The translations under genes were made by a program, and so were the position numbers. The notes beneath the pieces are model-generated. The model had not been told where the DNA came from. It was given only the letters and a program-made list of their open reading frames with translations, and did no database searches. 63,030 nucleotides of DNA from Bdellovibrionales bacterium (GTDB lineage: Bacteria > Bdellovibrionota > UBA1018 > CAIMNF01). The stretch's first letter is position 1, and every line of letters starts with the position of its first letter. Below are positions 32,756-40,963 of this stretch, one piece after another. The DNA lies in assembly GCA_018266375.1 (NCBI GenBank), contig JAFEAO010000013.1, positions 1-63,030 of the forward strand, in the 5' to 3' direction.

Positions 32756-33433
32756 ATGCAATTTCGGCCCGAGATTTCGACAAAAGTCGTCTTTCGTCAA
32801 ACTTTAATCCCTCTGGCAATTTGGGCCGTATTCTTTTTGCTGCGGCCCGTGCTCTATCGTAATGGCTGCGCCGTTACACCAAGTCCTTGCGTCATCGATT
32901 CGGTCAACGCATTCGATCGGATCGCGTTCAGGTACGGTTCGATCACCGCCGATTTTTGGAGCAACGTTCTTCAGAATACCGTCGGGGTCATTCTTTTTCT
33001 CACTCCTTTCTTGTTTGCGTGGCGTAAAAAGCTGCAGTTGATCGAAGCCGCCCGAGATGCCCTCTATTTTGCTAAGATCACGCTTTGGAATGGGGCTTTG
33101 ATCGAATTGGTGCGCACCCTGGTGCAACGCCCACGCCCCCTTGTGTTTAATAATCCAATGGGCGATGGCGCTAACTATCATCAGTACACCTCGTTTTATT
33201 CGGGCCATACAAGCTTTGTCGCCCTGGCTACGCTCTCTTTGTATTTTTACTTCAAACGCTTGGAACCGCGCTTTGCTCGCGCCGCTTACGGTGCCTTTGC
33301 CGGACTCACTGTATTGGTAGCCGTGCTCCGAGTTTGGGGCGGGCGGCACTATCCCACGGACGTCATCGGAGGAGCTTTTGCTGGATACAGTATTGCGTTA
33401 TTCATGCAAAAGCACATGACGCGTACCCGCTAA
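32756..33433 (+). CDS. PAP2-family membrane phosphatase
   Basis: 225 aa with about five or six membrane helices. The three PAP2 motifs are visible: RTLVQRPRPLVF, YSGHTSFVA, and RVWGGRHYPTDVIGG. The enzyme dephosphorylates a lipid phosphate such as undecaprenyl pyrophosphate or phosphatidate at the outer face of the inner membrane. Divergent from the peroxiredoxin gene. Confidence 0.9.
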   Translation: MQFRPEISTKVVFRQTLIPLAIWAVFFLLRPVLYRNGCAVTPSPCVIDSVNAFDRIAFRYGSITADFWSNVLQNTVGVILFLTPFLFAWRKKLQLIEAARDALYFAKITLWNGALIELVRTLVQRPRPLVFNNPMGDGANYHQYTSFYSGHTSFVALATLSLYFYFKRLEPRFARAAYGAFAGLTVLVAVLRVWGGRHYPTDVIGGAFAGYSIALFMQKHMTRTR

Positions 33434-33469
33434 TTTCTGCTTACCAAAAGTGGCCAGACCCCTTTTGGA

Positions 33470-34030
33470 TCAGTCGCAGTTTTCGCTGTCGATTTTATCG
33501 TGCTTGAGTTCTTCGCCGGGTTTGACGCCGGTGTGGCCCACGATCTTGGCCGGGATGCCGGTCGCGGTCGAATATGGAGGCACTTCTTTGATGACGACCG
33601 AGTTTGCGCCGATACGCGAGTGATCGCCGATTTTAATATTGCCGAGGATTTTCGCACCGGCGCCGATGACGACGTTGTTTCCGAGCGTCGGGTGGCGCTT
33701 AACCGGATTAAAATCCACTCCACCCAAGGTGACGCCGTGGAAAATCAGACAATTGTCACCGATCTCGGCCGTCTGGCCGATCACAACACCCATCCCGTGA
33801 TCGATGATGAGATTTTTGCCAATCTTCGCACCCGGATGAATATCGATGCCCGTAATGAAGCGGGAGAACTCCGCAATCGCGCGAGGGATGAATGGAATCC
33901 GGCAACGGTAGAGGCCGCGAGCGATTCGATGAAAAAAGATCGCCTTCACTCCCGGGTACAAGAAAAAAATCTCAGCGTGACTTTGAGTCGCGGGATCATA
34001 TTTCTTATAGGCCCGAATCAGATCGAACAT
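33470..34030 (-). CDS. cysE: Serine O-acetyltransferase (short EpsC type)
   Basis: About 186 aa from ATG 34030, which overlaps the fabI stop (TAATG). Left-handed beta-helix hexapeptides from about residue 60: [40 protein letters not shown], then LGGV. The His in DHGMG is catalytic. The enzyme makes O-acetylserine, the first step of cysteine synthesis. The short form lacks the long N-terminal helical domain of the enterobacterial enzyme. Confidence 0.93.
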   Translation of the reverse strand: MFDLIRAYKKYDPATQSHAEIFFLYPGVKAIFFHRIARGLYRCRIPFIPRAIAEFSRFITGIDIHPGAKIGKNLIIDHGMGVVIGQTAEIGDNCLIFHGVTLGGVDFNPVKRHPTLGNNVVIGAGAKILGNIKIGDHSRIGANSVVIKEVPPYSTATGIPAKIVGHTGVKPGEELKHDKIDSENCD

Positions 34031-34815
34031 TATGTACCGATGATATTGTAGCCCGAGTCCACGTACAACAAGTTTCCGGTCATGTGCTTGGCTCCGTCTT
34101 GGCAAAGAAAAGCGGCAAGCGAGCCGACGTCTTCAGGCGACACGTTTTCGCGAAGCGGAGAGCGCTCTTCGACTTTTGAGAGGATGTCTTTGAAACCTGA
34201 GATCCCGCCCGCTGCGGCCAAAGTCTTGATCGGTCCCGCGGAGATCGAGTGCACGCGGATCTTTTGCGGACCGAGATCGTACGCCAAATATCTCGTACTC
34301 GCTTCGAGCGCGGCCTTGGCGACACCCATGACGTTATAACCCGGAATCACTTTCTCGCTGCCGTAGTAAGTGAGCGTGACGATGGTCCCGCCGCTCGTCA
34401 TCAGCTTTTGAGCTTCGCGAGCGGTCGCGACGAGCGAGTACGCACTCACGTCGAGCGCGAGGGCAAATCCGGTACGACTCGTGTCAACGAAGCGGCCCTG
34501 CAAGTCTTCGCGGTTAGCAAATGCCACCGAGTGGATCAGGATATCGAGTCCGCCCCACTTCTCTTTTACTTTTCCAAAAATGGAACCGATCTGATCGTCT
34601 TGGCCGACGTCGCAAGGTTCGATGATCTCGGCGCCGAGACTTTCGGCAAGCGGACGGACGCGGCGCTCGAGCGCTTCACCCAGGTAGTTAAACGCGAGCT
34701 TCGCGCCTTGCCCGTGGAGCGCTTGTGCGATTCCCCAAGCGATGGAACGATCGTTGGCGAGGCCCAAAATCAGAGCTCGCTTTCCGGAAAGAGCGCCTTC
34801 AAGTGATTTAGACAT
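34030..34815 (-). CDS. fabI: Enoyl-ACP reductase FabI
   Basis: 261-aa SDR enzyme. [16 protein letters not shown] is the FabI NAD-binding pattern, [18 protein letters not shown] contains the catalytic Tyr-x6-Lys, and [17 protein letters not shown] [19 protein letters not shown] follows. It carries out the last reduction of fatty-acid elongation. Translationally coupled to cysE. Confidence 0.96.
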   Translation of the reverse strand: MSKSLEGALSGKRALILGLANDRSIAWGIAQALHGQGAKLAFNYLGEALERRVRPLAESLGAEIIEPCDVGQDDQIGSIFGKVKEKWGGLDILIHSVAFANREDLQGRFVDTSRTGFALALDVSAYSLVATAREAQKLMTSGGTIVTLTYYGSEKVIPGYNVMGVAKAALEASTRYLAYDLGPQKIRVHSISAGPIKTLAAAGGISGFKDILSKVEERSPLRENVSPEDVGSLAAFLCQDGAKHMTGNLLYVDSGYNIIGT

Positions 34816-34844
34816 AGGACTAAAGGTTTACCCTAGTCCTTAGC

Positions 34845-35405
34845 TTATAGACAAGGAGTAAAACCGCCGTTCGCACCCGCGATTTGGGCTCGATACGCGT
34901 CATCCAGGAACGATAACGGGCACTTCGACTCGCCATCGACGAGTACTTGAAAATAAGCTGTCACTGAATTAAAAAAACTTCCGATAACTTGCTCTTTACC
35001 AACGTAATCGCCGACTCGAACGTTTACCACTGACACGTTATAAATTCGCGTGGCAAAGCGACCCGAGTGCGCGATGGTAATGAAGTTCGTCTGAATGTTA
35101 CCTATTTGACCGATACCGACGCTCGTCACGACTCCTGCGGCAGGCGCAAGATAATTTCCTCCACCATAAGAGAAAAAACTGTTAATTCCCCAATACGGGT
35201 TCGCAGCGGTATACTGACCGCTTAAGGTCGGAACCGAGGTTGAAATCCGTCCCAACTGCGGAAACGTACCGTTGTTGTAAGCCACCGTACCGAGCAAATC
35301 CTGGCCTTGGCCACAGCTCGTGAGTAAAGCGATCGACGACAACGCTAAAATGCTGAATAGTTTTTTTACGCCGCGGCCGTTAGGCCGTGCCATTAAATTA
35401 GTCAT
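34845..35405 (-). CDS. Lipoprotein with a degenerate LytM/M23-like domain
   Basis: 186 aa. The signal peptide ends in the lipobox LLTSC, so it is lipid-anchored. The C-terminal half (NYLAPAAGVVTSVGIGQ, ITIAHSGRFATRIYNVSVVN, RVGDYVGKEQVIGSF) follows the strand order of LytM/M23 domains but lacks the zinc ligands HxxxD and HxH. It therefore probably acts as a non-catalytic activator or wall binder. Overlaps the preceding gene by 4 nt. Confidence 0.65.
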   Translation of the reverse strand: MTNLMARPNGRGVKKLFSILALSSIALLTSCGQGQDLLGTVAYNNGTFPQLGRISTSVPTLSGQYTAANPYWGINSFFSYGGGNYLAPAAGVVTSVGIGQIGNIQTNFITIAHSGRFATRIYNVSVVNVRVGDYVGKEQVIGSFFNSVTAYFQVLVDGESKCPLSFLDDAYRAQIAGANGGFTPCL

Positions 35406-36175
35406 AGTCCGAACCTCGCTCCAATACTGTAAGAGATGTAACTCATTTTTGTAGACCCGATCACGATGTTGACCGGAGTTTGGAAAACGACCGAAAGACC
35501 GTCCGAAGCCGCAACTTCAAAGCCGCCCTTAATCTGAGCCATGAAATAGAGCTTACCGTTAAAAATTTGTGCATCCGGCGCCGAAACGAACGCGTAAACA
35601 CCGCCTAAACCCACGCCAAAGACGGGCTTCAAGAAAGATTCATTCAAGCCACGCCATTCGAGGCCGACGGTAACCGGCACGAATCGGAAGGAAGCGTTCG
35701 GGTCCGCCGAGATCGAAAAATTTTCAAACCCGACTGCGATGTAATTGTGAATCGAAGGATCGAGCATCGGTGCGAGATAGAGTTGCCCGTTGATGCCCCA
35801 CTTCGATTTCAAGCCTTGACCGGCTTCGCCGATGGCGACTGGCAAATCGAGGTTGACCGCGACCTCCAGACTCTGTCCGGATTGCTCACCCGCTTGATGC
35901 TGCTGCGGAGTCGAGTTGGAGTAAGTCGGCGCCGAGTACGCGGGGGTCGAAGAATCACTCGAATAACTCGGGACGCTCAACTCCGGACCCGAAGAAGATT
36001 CGGAAGACTGGACTGGTGTTTTCTTGTTGGTCGGAAGGGTCTTTGCCGGGCCCGATCCCGAAGCTCGGTAACGAGGATTCTTGTACTGAGCATTTGCATC
36101 GCTGCTAAAGGCAACAGCTGTGAGCAAAGCTAAAATCACCAATTGCGAACCTCGAAGTTTGCGTGCGATCATCAT
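35402..36175 (-). CDS. Exported beta-barrel-like outer-membrane protein
   Basis: 257 aa. Signal peptide (LVILALLTAVAFSSDANA) then a Ser/Pro/Tyr-rich low-complexity stretch (about 30-95) and a C-terminal domain of alternating amphipathic strands ending YSIGARFGL, as in outer-membrane barrels. Coupled to the LytM-like lipoprotein by a 4-nt overlap, suggesting a shared envelope role. Confidence 0.65.
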   Translation of the reverse strand: MMIARKLRGSQLVILALLTAVAFSSDANAQYKNPRYRASGSGPAKTLPTNKKTPVQSSESSSGPELSVPSYSSDSSTPAYSAPTYSNSTPQQHQAGEQSGQSLEVAVNLDLPVAIGEAGQGLKSKWGINGQLYLAPMLDPSIHNYIAVGFENFSISADPNASFRFVPVTVGLEWRGLNESFLKPVFGVGLGGVYAFVSAPDAQIFNGKLYFMAQIKGGFEVAASDGLSVVFQTPVNIVIGSTKMSYISYSIGARFGL

Positions 36176-36197
36176 GACTCAAGGTTAACGCATAAAC

Positions 36198-36911
36198 TTG
36201 GGTAATCAATTGTTATTTTTCGATGTTTTGTTCGAAGACGACTGCATTCTCGCCGTAAATAAAAAAAGCGGCGTCCCTTCTCATTCGCTGCAAAAAGACC
36301 TCGAAAGCGCCGAGCCGACGACGGTCGAAGCGCAAGTCCGCCTCACTCATCCAGAGGCGCAAATCCTGCATCGTCTCGATAATGGAACGAGCGGAGTTTT
36401 GTTGTTCGCAAAAAATAGCAGTATTTACAAAGAAATACGGGAACAATTTAAACTAAAACTTATCAAAAAATTTTATCTCGCGTGGAGTGCGCGGAACGAT
36501 GGGATAAGACTCAAACTTCCGATGAAGATCGACGCCTCGCTCGGGCATCATCCCAAAAGCGCTAAACGCATGGTGGTTGTCGATTCCAGTCGCAATATCC
36601 CGCACCACAAGCAGATTCGCGGGAAAACCTTTCCTGCTGTCACTTGGATTCACAAAGCCGAGGCGACATCGTTTGAAGGCCGGGACGCAATCGAGCTGAA
36701 AGTGCAGATCGAAACGGGAGTCACCCACCAAATCCGTGCGCATCTGGCGCATCTGGGAGTCCCCCTGATTGGAGACCGGATTTACAACCGGACCGAGCGC
36801 GAGCAGGACCCTGAAAATAAAAACTCCACTCGGCTCGGGCTCCATGCCCAACGAGTGGAGTTCCTATTGAATGATTTCCGCTACGTCATTGTGGCGGATA
36901 AAATTCGGTAA
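36198..36911 (+). CDS. RluA-family pseudouridine synthase
   Basis: 237 aa. LHRLDNGTSGVLLFAKN near residue 65 contains the catalytic Asp of the RluA family (HRLD..TSG). FYLAWSARN and TGVTHQIRAHLAHLGVPLIGD complete the fold. No S4 domain precedes it. The exact rRNA or tRNA site cannot be assigned. Confidence 0.9.
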   Translation: MGNQLLFFDVLFEDDCILAVNKKSGVPSHSLQKDLESAEPTTVEAQVRLTHPEAQILHRLDNGTSGVLLFAKNSSIYKEIREQFKLKLIKKFYLAWSARNDGIRLKLPMKIDASLGHHPKSAKRMVVVDSSRNIPHHKQIRGKTFPAVTWIHKAEATSFEGRDAIELKVQIETGVTHQIRAHLAHLGVPLIGDRIYNRTEREQDPENKNSTRLGLHAQRVEFLLNDFRYVIVADKIR

Positions 36912-36917
36912 TTCTTA

Positions 36918-37796
36918 CTACAGACGGCGTCCGTTCCGGAACAACTTACATCCAGGCAAGGTGAGGTCGAATTGGCTCGCCGAATTCAGACAAGTGTAAA
37001 TTTGATAAGTCTCTTGTCCGTACGAGAGCCCCTTCTGAGCAAAAGTGTGTCCGCTTTGATCGACTTCGCATGGGTTGTCCATGGTGCACATTTGGCCATC
37101 GTCGTTACCCGTATTGTTGATTCCGACGATGCGATGGGTGCGTGCTGACAGAATCGGTGAACCCGAAGTTCCGTGAATGGTTTTGCAACCGGTAGCACTG
37201 TAACGGATCGAATCGTTCATGACGTAGCCGGCTTCTTTAAGTTGATAAATGAACTTGTCGATGGTGCACTCGTAACCGATCTGGAAGTACCCTGAGAGGA
37301 TTTGAATCGGATCTGCAACAGTCGGATGAGCCGATTCAAGAACGATCGCTTCGGTGTCGTACTTGCTTTTGAGATCCGCGTAAGTGAGATCGAGCTCATA
37401 CATCGAAATGTCGGTGCCGGTCATCGTGACGTAAATCACTTTTGAAGAACTCACCGTTTTGTTAGTCAGCGTGCCGTTTTTATCCAAAAGCTGGAACGAG
37501 CGTTTCGCCGCTTTGTTGTAAACAAACTCGCCTGGCTTCACCATCCCGCCGAACACGCCGGTCGGAAAGCAGTGACCGTTGGTTAAAACAATCGCTTTGT
37601 CAGTTGGTTTAGACGCTTCGAATTTAATGATCGCGCCCGAACAGTTGTTGAGCTTCACGATCCCTTCGTAGTTGTAATTGCCGGGACCCGCGATGATTCT
37701 ATCGAAGTCTTCAGCAGTGAGATTTGAATGAATTGGCAACGCTTGCGCGTTCAAACCCGTTAGAGCTAACAAAAATAAAACAGTCAGTGATTTCAT
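36918..37796 (-). CDS. Exported trypsin-like (S1) serine protease
   Basis: 292 aa with signal peptide (KSLTVLFLLALTGLNAQALP). Catalytic residues are visible in order: His in AIVLTNGHCF, Asp in GTDISMYELDL, and Ser in HGTSGSPILS. Pairs of Cys (KLNNCS/NGHC and others) suggest disulfides. Likely secreted or periplasmic; a degradative role fits a predatory or proteolytic lifestyle but is inferred. Confidence 0.9.
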   Translation of the reverse strand: MKSLTVLFLLALTGLNAQALPIHSNLTAEDFDRIIAGPGNYNYEGIVKLNNCSGAIIKFEASKPTDKAIVLTNGHCFPTGVFGGMVKPGEFVYNKAAKRSFQLLDKNGTLTNKTVSSSKVIYVTMTGTDISMYELDLTYADLKSKYDTEAIVLESAHPTVADPIQILSGYFQIGYECTIDKFIYQLKEAGYVMNDSIRYSATGCKTIHGTSGSPILSARTHRIVGINNTGNDDGQMCTMDNPCEVDQSGHTFAQKGLSYGQETYQIYTCLNSASQFDLTLPGCKLFRNGRRL

Positions 37797-37858
37797 ACTT
37801 CCCCCATTTAGATAAATTTAGAGTGACAATGGATTGACGGTATTGCAATTTTATTTTT

Positions 37859-38590
37859 ATGAGCGAGCAAAATCGACGCGCCTACGACCAAATCGCCGAT
37901 GATTACCACACGAAACGTTGTAACCCGATGCGTAACGCCTGGAATGAGCACATCGAAGTCCCGGTGATGGAGCGCTGGCTCAAACACAGTGTGCGCAACA
38001 AGCGGGTTCTCGATCTCGGCTGCGGTACCGGCATCCTGAGCGAACGGCTCAGTGCGTGGGGAGCTGATGTCTTCGGCATCGATCAATCGCCCAAGATGAT
38101 TGAGAAGGCCGAATCGCTTCACCCCGACCTATGTTTTCAAACCGGATGTGCCGAGAAGCTCCCCTTTGCGGATTCGGCGTTTGATATCATCGCAAGCTCG
38201 CTCGTCATGCATTACGTGCAAGATCTCACTGTACCTTTTCGAGAAGTCGCGCGCGTGCTCAAGCCCGGCGGCGTCTTTGCGTTCACCATGCACCACCCCT
38301 TCGACGAATGTCTGGAGCGCGTGAAATGCCCGGACGGCGGCGCCGAAAAGGTGGCGGCCCATCCCTACTTCCACAATCACTCCTATACCTGGAGCTTGTG
38401 CGGAGTTGAGCTTGTGAACTACCATCACACTTTGGAAGATATTTTCCAGGGGTTAAAAGCCACGAAATTTGTCCTGCTTGACATCGTCGAATGCCGGCCC
38501 GATACGAAACTCGCGGGCAAGTTCGACGGCTACGACTTTGCATCGCGGTTTCCGACCTTCATCGGGTTTCAAGTTCAGAAAACCCCCTAG
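37859..38590 (+). CDS. SAM-dependent methyltransferase (class I)
   Basis: 243 aa. Motif I VLDLGCGTGILSERLSAWGA, motif II GIDQSPKMIEKA, then FDIIASSLVMHYVQD and EVARVLKPGGVFAFTMHHP are the standard UbiE/Methyltransf_11 order. The substrate is unknown. Its stop shares CTAG with the convergent ppc stop. Confidence 0.9.
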   Translation: MSEQNRRAYDQIADDYHTKRCNPMRNAWNEHIEVPVMERWLKHSVRNKRVLDLGCGTGILSERLSAWGADVFGIDQSPKMIEKAESLHPDLCFQTGCAEKLPFADSAFDIIASSLVMHYVQDLTVPFREVARVLKPGGVFAFTMHHPFDECLERVKCPDGGAEKVAAHPYFHNHSYTWSLCGVELVNYHHTLEDIFQGLKATKFVLLDIVECRPDTKLAGKFDGYDFASRFPTFIGFQVQKTP

Positions 38591-40926
38591 CCCGTGGTGA
38601 GCATTCCGCTCGCCACACCGGTAACCGCGATTCGAAGAAGCGGCAAGTCTTGGTCTTTTTGCGCGAGCGACTGTAAAAGATTCAACGGATGAATCATCGC
38701 CGACCGGAGCACGATACTCTCGGCGAGCCACGGGCGGAACCAGAGCGGATCGGAATGACCGGTGAGTTCCAAAAAAAACTTCTGGGTCATTGCGAACTCT
38801 TCATCGAAACGCCTTTTAAAGTACGCCTTCTCCTTGACCGGGAGACTCGATCGCTCGAGGTAAAAGTGGAACACCGGCATCTCGACTTTCGCGAGCGTGA
38901 AGCCCAAGACATTGACGAATGATCGAAAGAGCGCGTGATTTTTGTAATGACGTTTGAGTGAGTTGCGCTCGGCCTTGCTTGACGCCAACCACGCCGACCC
39001 CAAGCCCCACCAAGTCGGGAACAATACGCGGGTTTGGGTCCAGCACAATACCCACGGAATCGCCCGCAAGGACGTCACCGCGAGCGAACCCTTTCTTTTT
39101 GAAACGCGTTTGGTCGGGCGGGAACCCATTTTCAAAACCGAAAGGAATTTGTACGGAGTCGCAAGCTCGACCATCGTCATAAAACGCTGACTACTGACCG
39201 CACGTTTGTATTCTTTGGTTACTTTGGATGCAAACTCGAGGAGCTCGGCGCTGGCCGCCGCTTTGTCGGGATGGCGATGAAGCGCCTCCGCCGTGCGCGC
39301 GATTTTTAAGAGTTGGCTCTCGGCAATCTCGGGGCTTGCAAAGGAACGCTCGACCATCTCGCCTTGAATCGTCGCTTTATAGAACGCGAGCGCGCCTTTA
39401 GACCAACTGGCGAGCTGATCTTCGATCGGCCCGCCGCCGCGATCGACGCTTCCGCCCGAACCGTGAAAATAAATGGGTTGCACCCTGCACTCGCGGCAAA
39501 CTTTGTCGATTGCCCGCATCGCGGTCGAGACTTCGAGCCGGCTCGGAAACGCTCCGCTCTCTTTTGATGAGTCTGAATACCCGAGCATGATCTCCACCCG
39601 GCCGAGCCAGGAGGTCTTCAAAGCTTCTTTGAACCGCTTGCGTTTCAAGAGCTCTTCCATGATCGCAGGCGCCTCTTTCAGTGCCTCGGCCTGCTCGAAG
39701 AGGGGGATCACGCGGATCTTAAGCGCGCCCAACGTACGAACCATCAAATTCGCCGCCGCTTCGATGTGCTCGATGCTTTGGCACATGCTAATAATAAACC
39801 CTTGCGCGTACCAACGCGGATTTCCGCCGCGCGAGAGCTCGGCCACTCGCTTCAGCATCCGCTCGATCGCGAATTTCTTGGAGCGTCCACGCTTGGCCTG
39901 AGCCTTCATGATCATTCCCGAATCCTCGCGGAGCTCGAGCGGAATCACGAGCGCCGGGAACGTGTGCAGGAGTTGTTCGAGCTTTCGAATCGGATCAGCT
40001 GTCTCGCCCACTTGTTTATTGTAGGCTTTTTTAAGTGCGAGCACCTTTGAGTGTAACCGCTTCATCCGTGCACCATCTCCCGCTCGGAGCCGGTGCACAC
40101 TGGACAGCGTTTCTTTGAGTTCAAGGCGCGCCCGTTGAATCCGCTGCGATGGAAACAGATGCAGCAGATCGCCCAGGTTTTCGAGTTGTTTTCGCGCGTA
40201 CGCGTGTAAATCGTCTCGAGAGGCTTGTAGACTGTTCAGCAACGTGTCTTGGTCTACGCCCGGATGTCCGTCTTTGTCGCCGCCTACCCAAGAGCGAAGA
40301 TAGATCGGAATGCCCTTTTGATTGAGCCAGATCATGGTTTCCAAGTTCTCTTCGCGGAGGGCGACCGAATACAAGTGCTCGGCTTCGTCCTCAACCGTCG
40401 GCTTGCGCGAGCGCACGATCGGCACCCGCCACGCGACTTCGATCAGCGAGCGAAGCTCCGACTCGTCGATCATTCCGCCGCGCTCGAGAGCTGCGACCAG
40501 GTATTTCTGGATTTCATAAAAAATAGAGATGTTTTTGCTCGAACGCGACTCGGTCGGATGCGCGGTCAGCACATAAGTGATCGGCGACGGGTGTTTTGTC
40601 CTCACCGGAGTCATCCCTGTTTTACGCAAACGGTAAGTACGATACGCGTTCTCACACGTATTCATGAGTTCAAGCATGAGCGTGTACGATACGGCGATAT
40701 CGATCCGTTCTTGCGACGAGCACTTTTCGAGAAGCTTATAGACCCGACGGAGTTCAGAGAGTGTCTTTGAGTCCGAGAACTCGCGAACTGCAGCCATGCG
40801 TCTGCGTATCCGCTCGATTCGCACGTAGACATCTCGCCCCAGTTCGCGTTCGATCACCGCGCCTAATAGCGCGACAGCAATCTTAACGATCGAACGAAGC
40901 GATTCCGGCAAATCCATTTTAGCCAT
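38587..40926 (-). CDS. ppc: Phosphoenolpyruvate carboxylase with altered active-site motif
   Basis: 779 aa, shorter than the usual 880-930. VLTAHPTESRS near residue 120, LRSWVGGDKDGHPGV, EIMLGYSDSSKESGAF and the C-terminal AVTGVASGMLTTG are all typical. The glycine-rich catalytic loop, normally FHGRGGxxGRGGGP, reads FHGSGGSVDRGGGP: the first Arg is Ser and the inner Gly is Asp, while the second Arg is kept. The enzyme makes oxaloacetate from PEP and bicarbonate; the change may alter activity or control. The closest alternative is a divergent PEPC-like protein. Confidence 0.88.
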   Translation of the reverse strand: MAKMDLPESLRSIVKIAVALLGAVIERELGRDVYVRIERIRRRMAAVREFSDSKTLSELRRVYKLLEKCSSQERIDIAVSYTLMLELMNTCENAYRTYRLRKTGMTPVRTKHPSPITYVLTAHPTESRSSKNISIFYEIQKYLVAALERGGMIDESELRSLIEVAWRVPIVRSRKPTVEDEAEHLYSVALREENLETMIWLNQKGIPIYLRSWVGGDKDGHPGVDQDTLLNSLQASRDDLHAYARKQLENLGDLLHLFPSQRIQRARLELKETLSSVHRLRAGDGARMKRLHSKVLALKKAYNKQVGETADPIRKLEQLLHTFPALVIPLELREDSGMIMKAQAKRGRSKKFAIERMLKRVAELSRGGNPRWYAQGFIISMCQSIEHIEAAANLMVRTLGALKIRVIPLFEQAEALKEAPAIMEELLKRKRFKEALKTSWLGRVEIMLGYSDSSKESGAFPSRLEVSTAMRAIDKVCRECRVQPIYFHGSGGSVDRGGGPIEDQLASWSKGALAFYKATIQGEMVERSFASPEIAESQLLKIARTAEALHRHPDKAAASAELLEFASKVTKEYKRAVSSQRFMTMVELATPYKFLSVLKMGSRPTKRVSKRKGSLAVTSLRAIPWVLCWTQTRVLFPTWWGLGSAWLASSKAERNSLKRHYKNHALFRSFVNVLGFTLAKVEMPVFHFYLERSSLPVKEKAYFKRRFDEEFAMTQKFFLELTGHSDPLWFRPWLAESIVLRSAMIHPLNLLQSLAQKDQDLPLLRIAVTGVASGMLTTG

Positions 40927-40963
40927 GCCATGAGGCTATCACGGACTTACGCGTTCGAACGAA

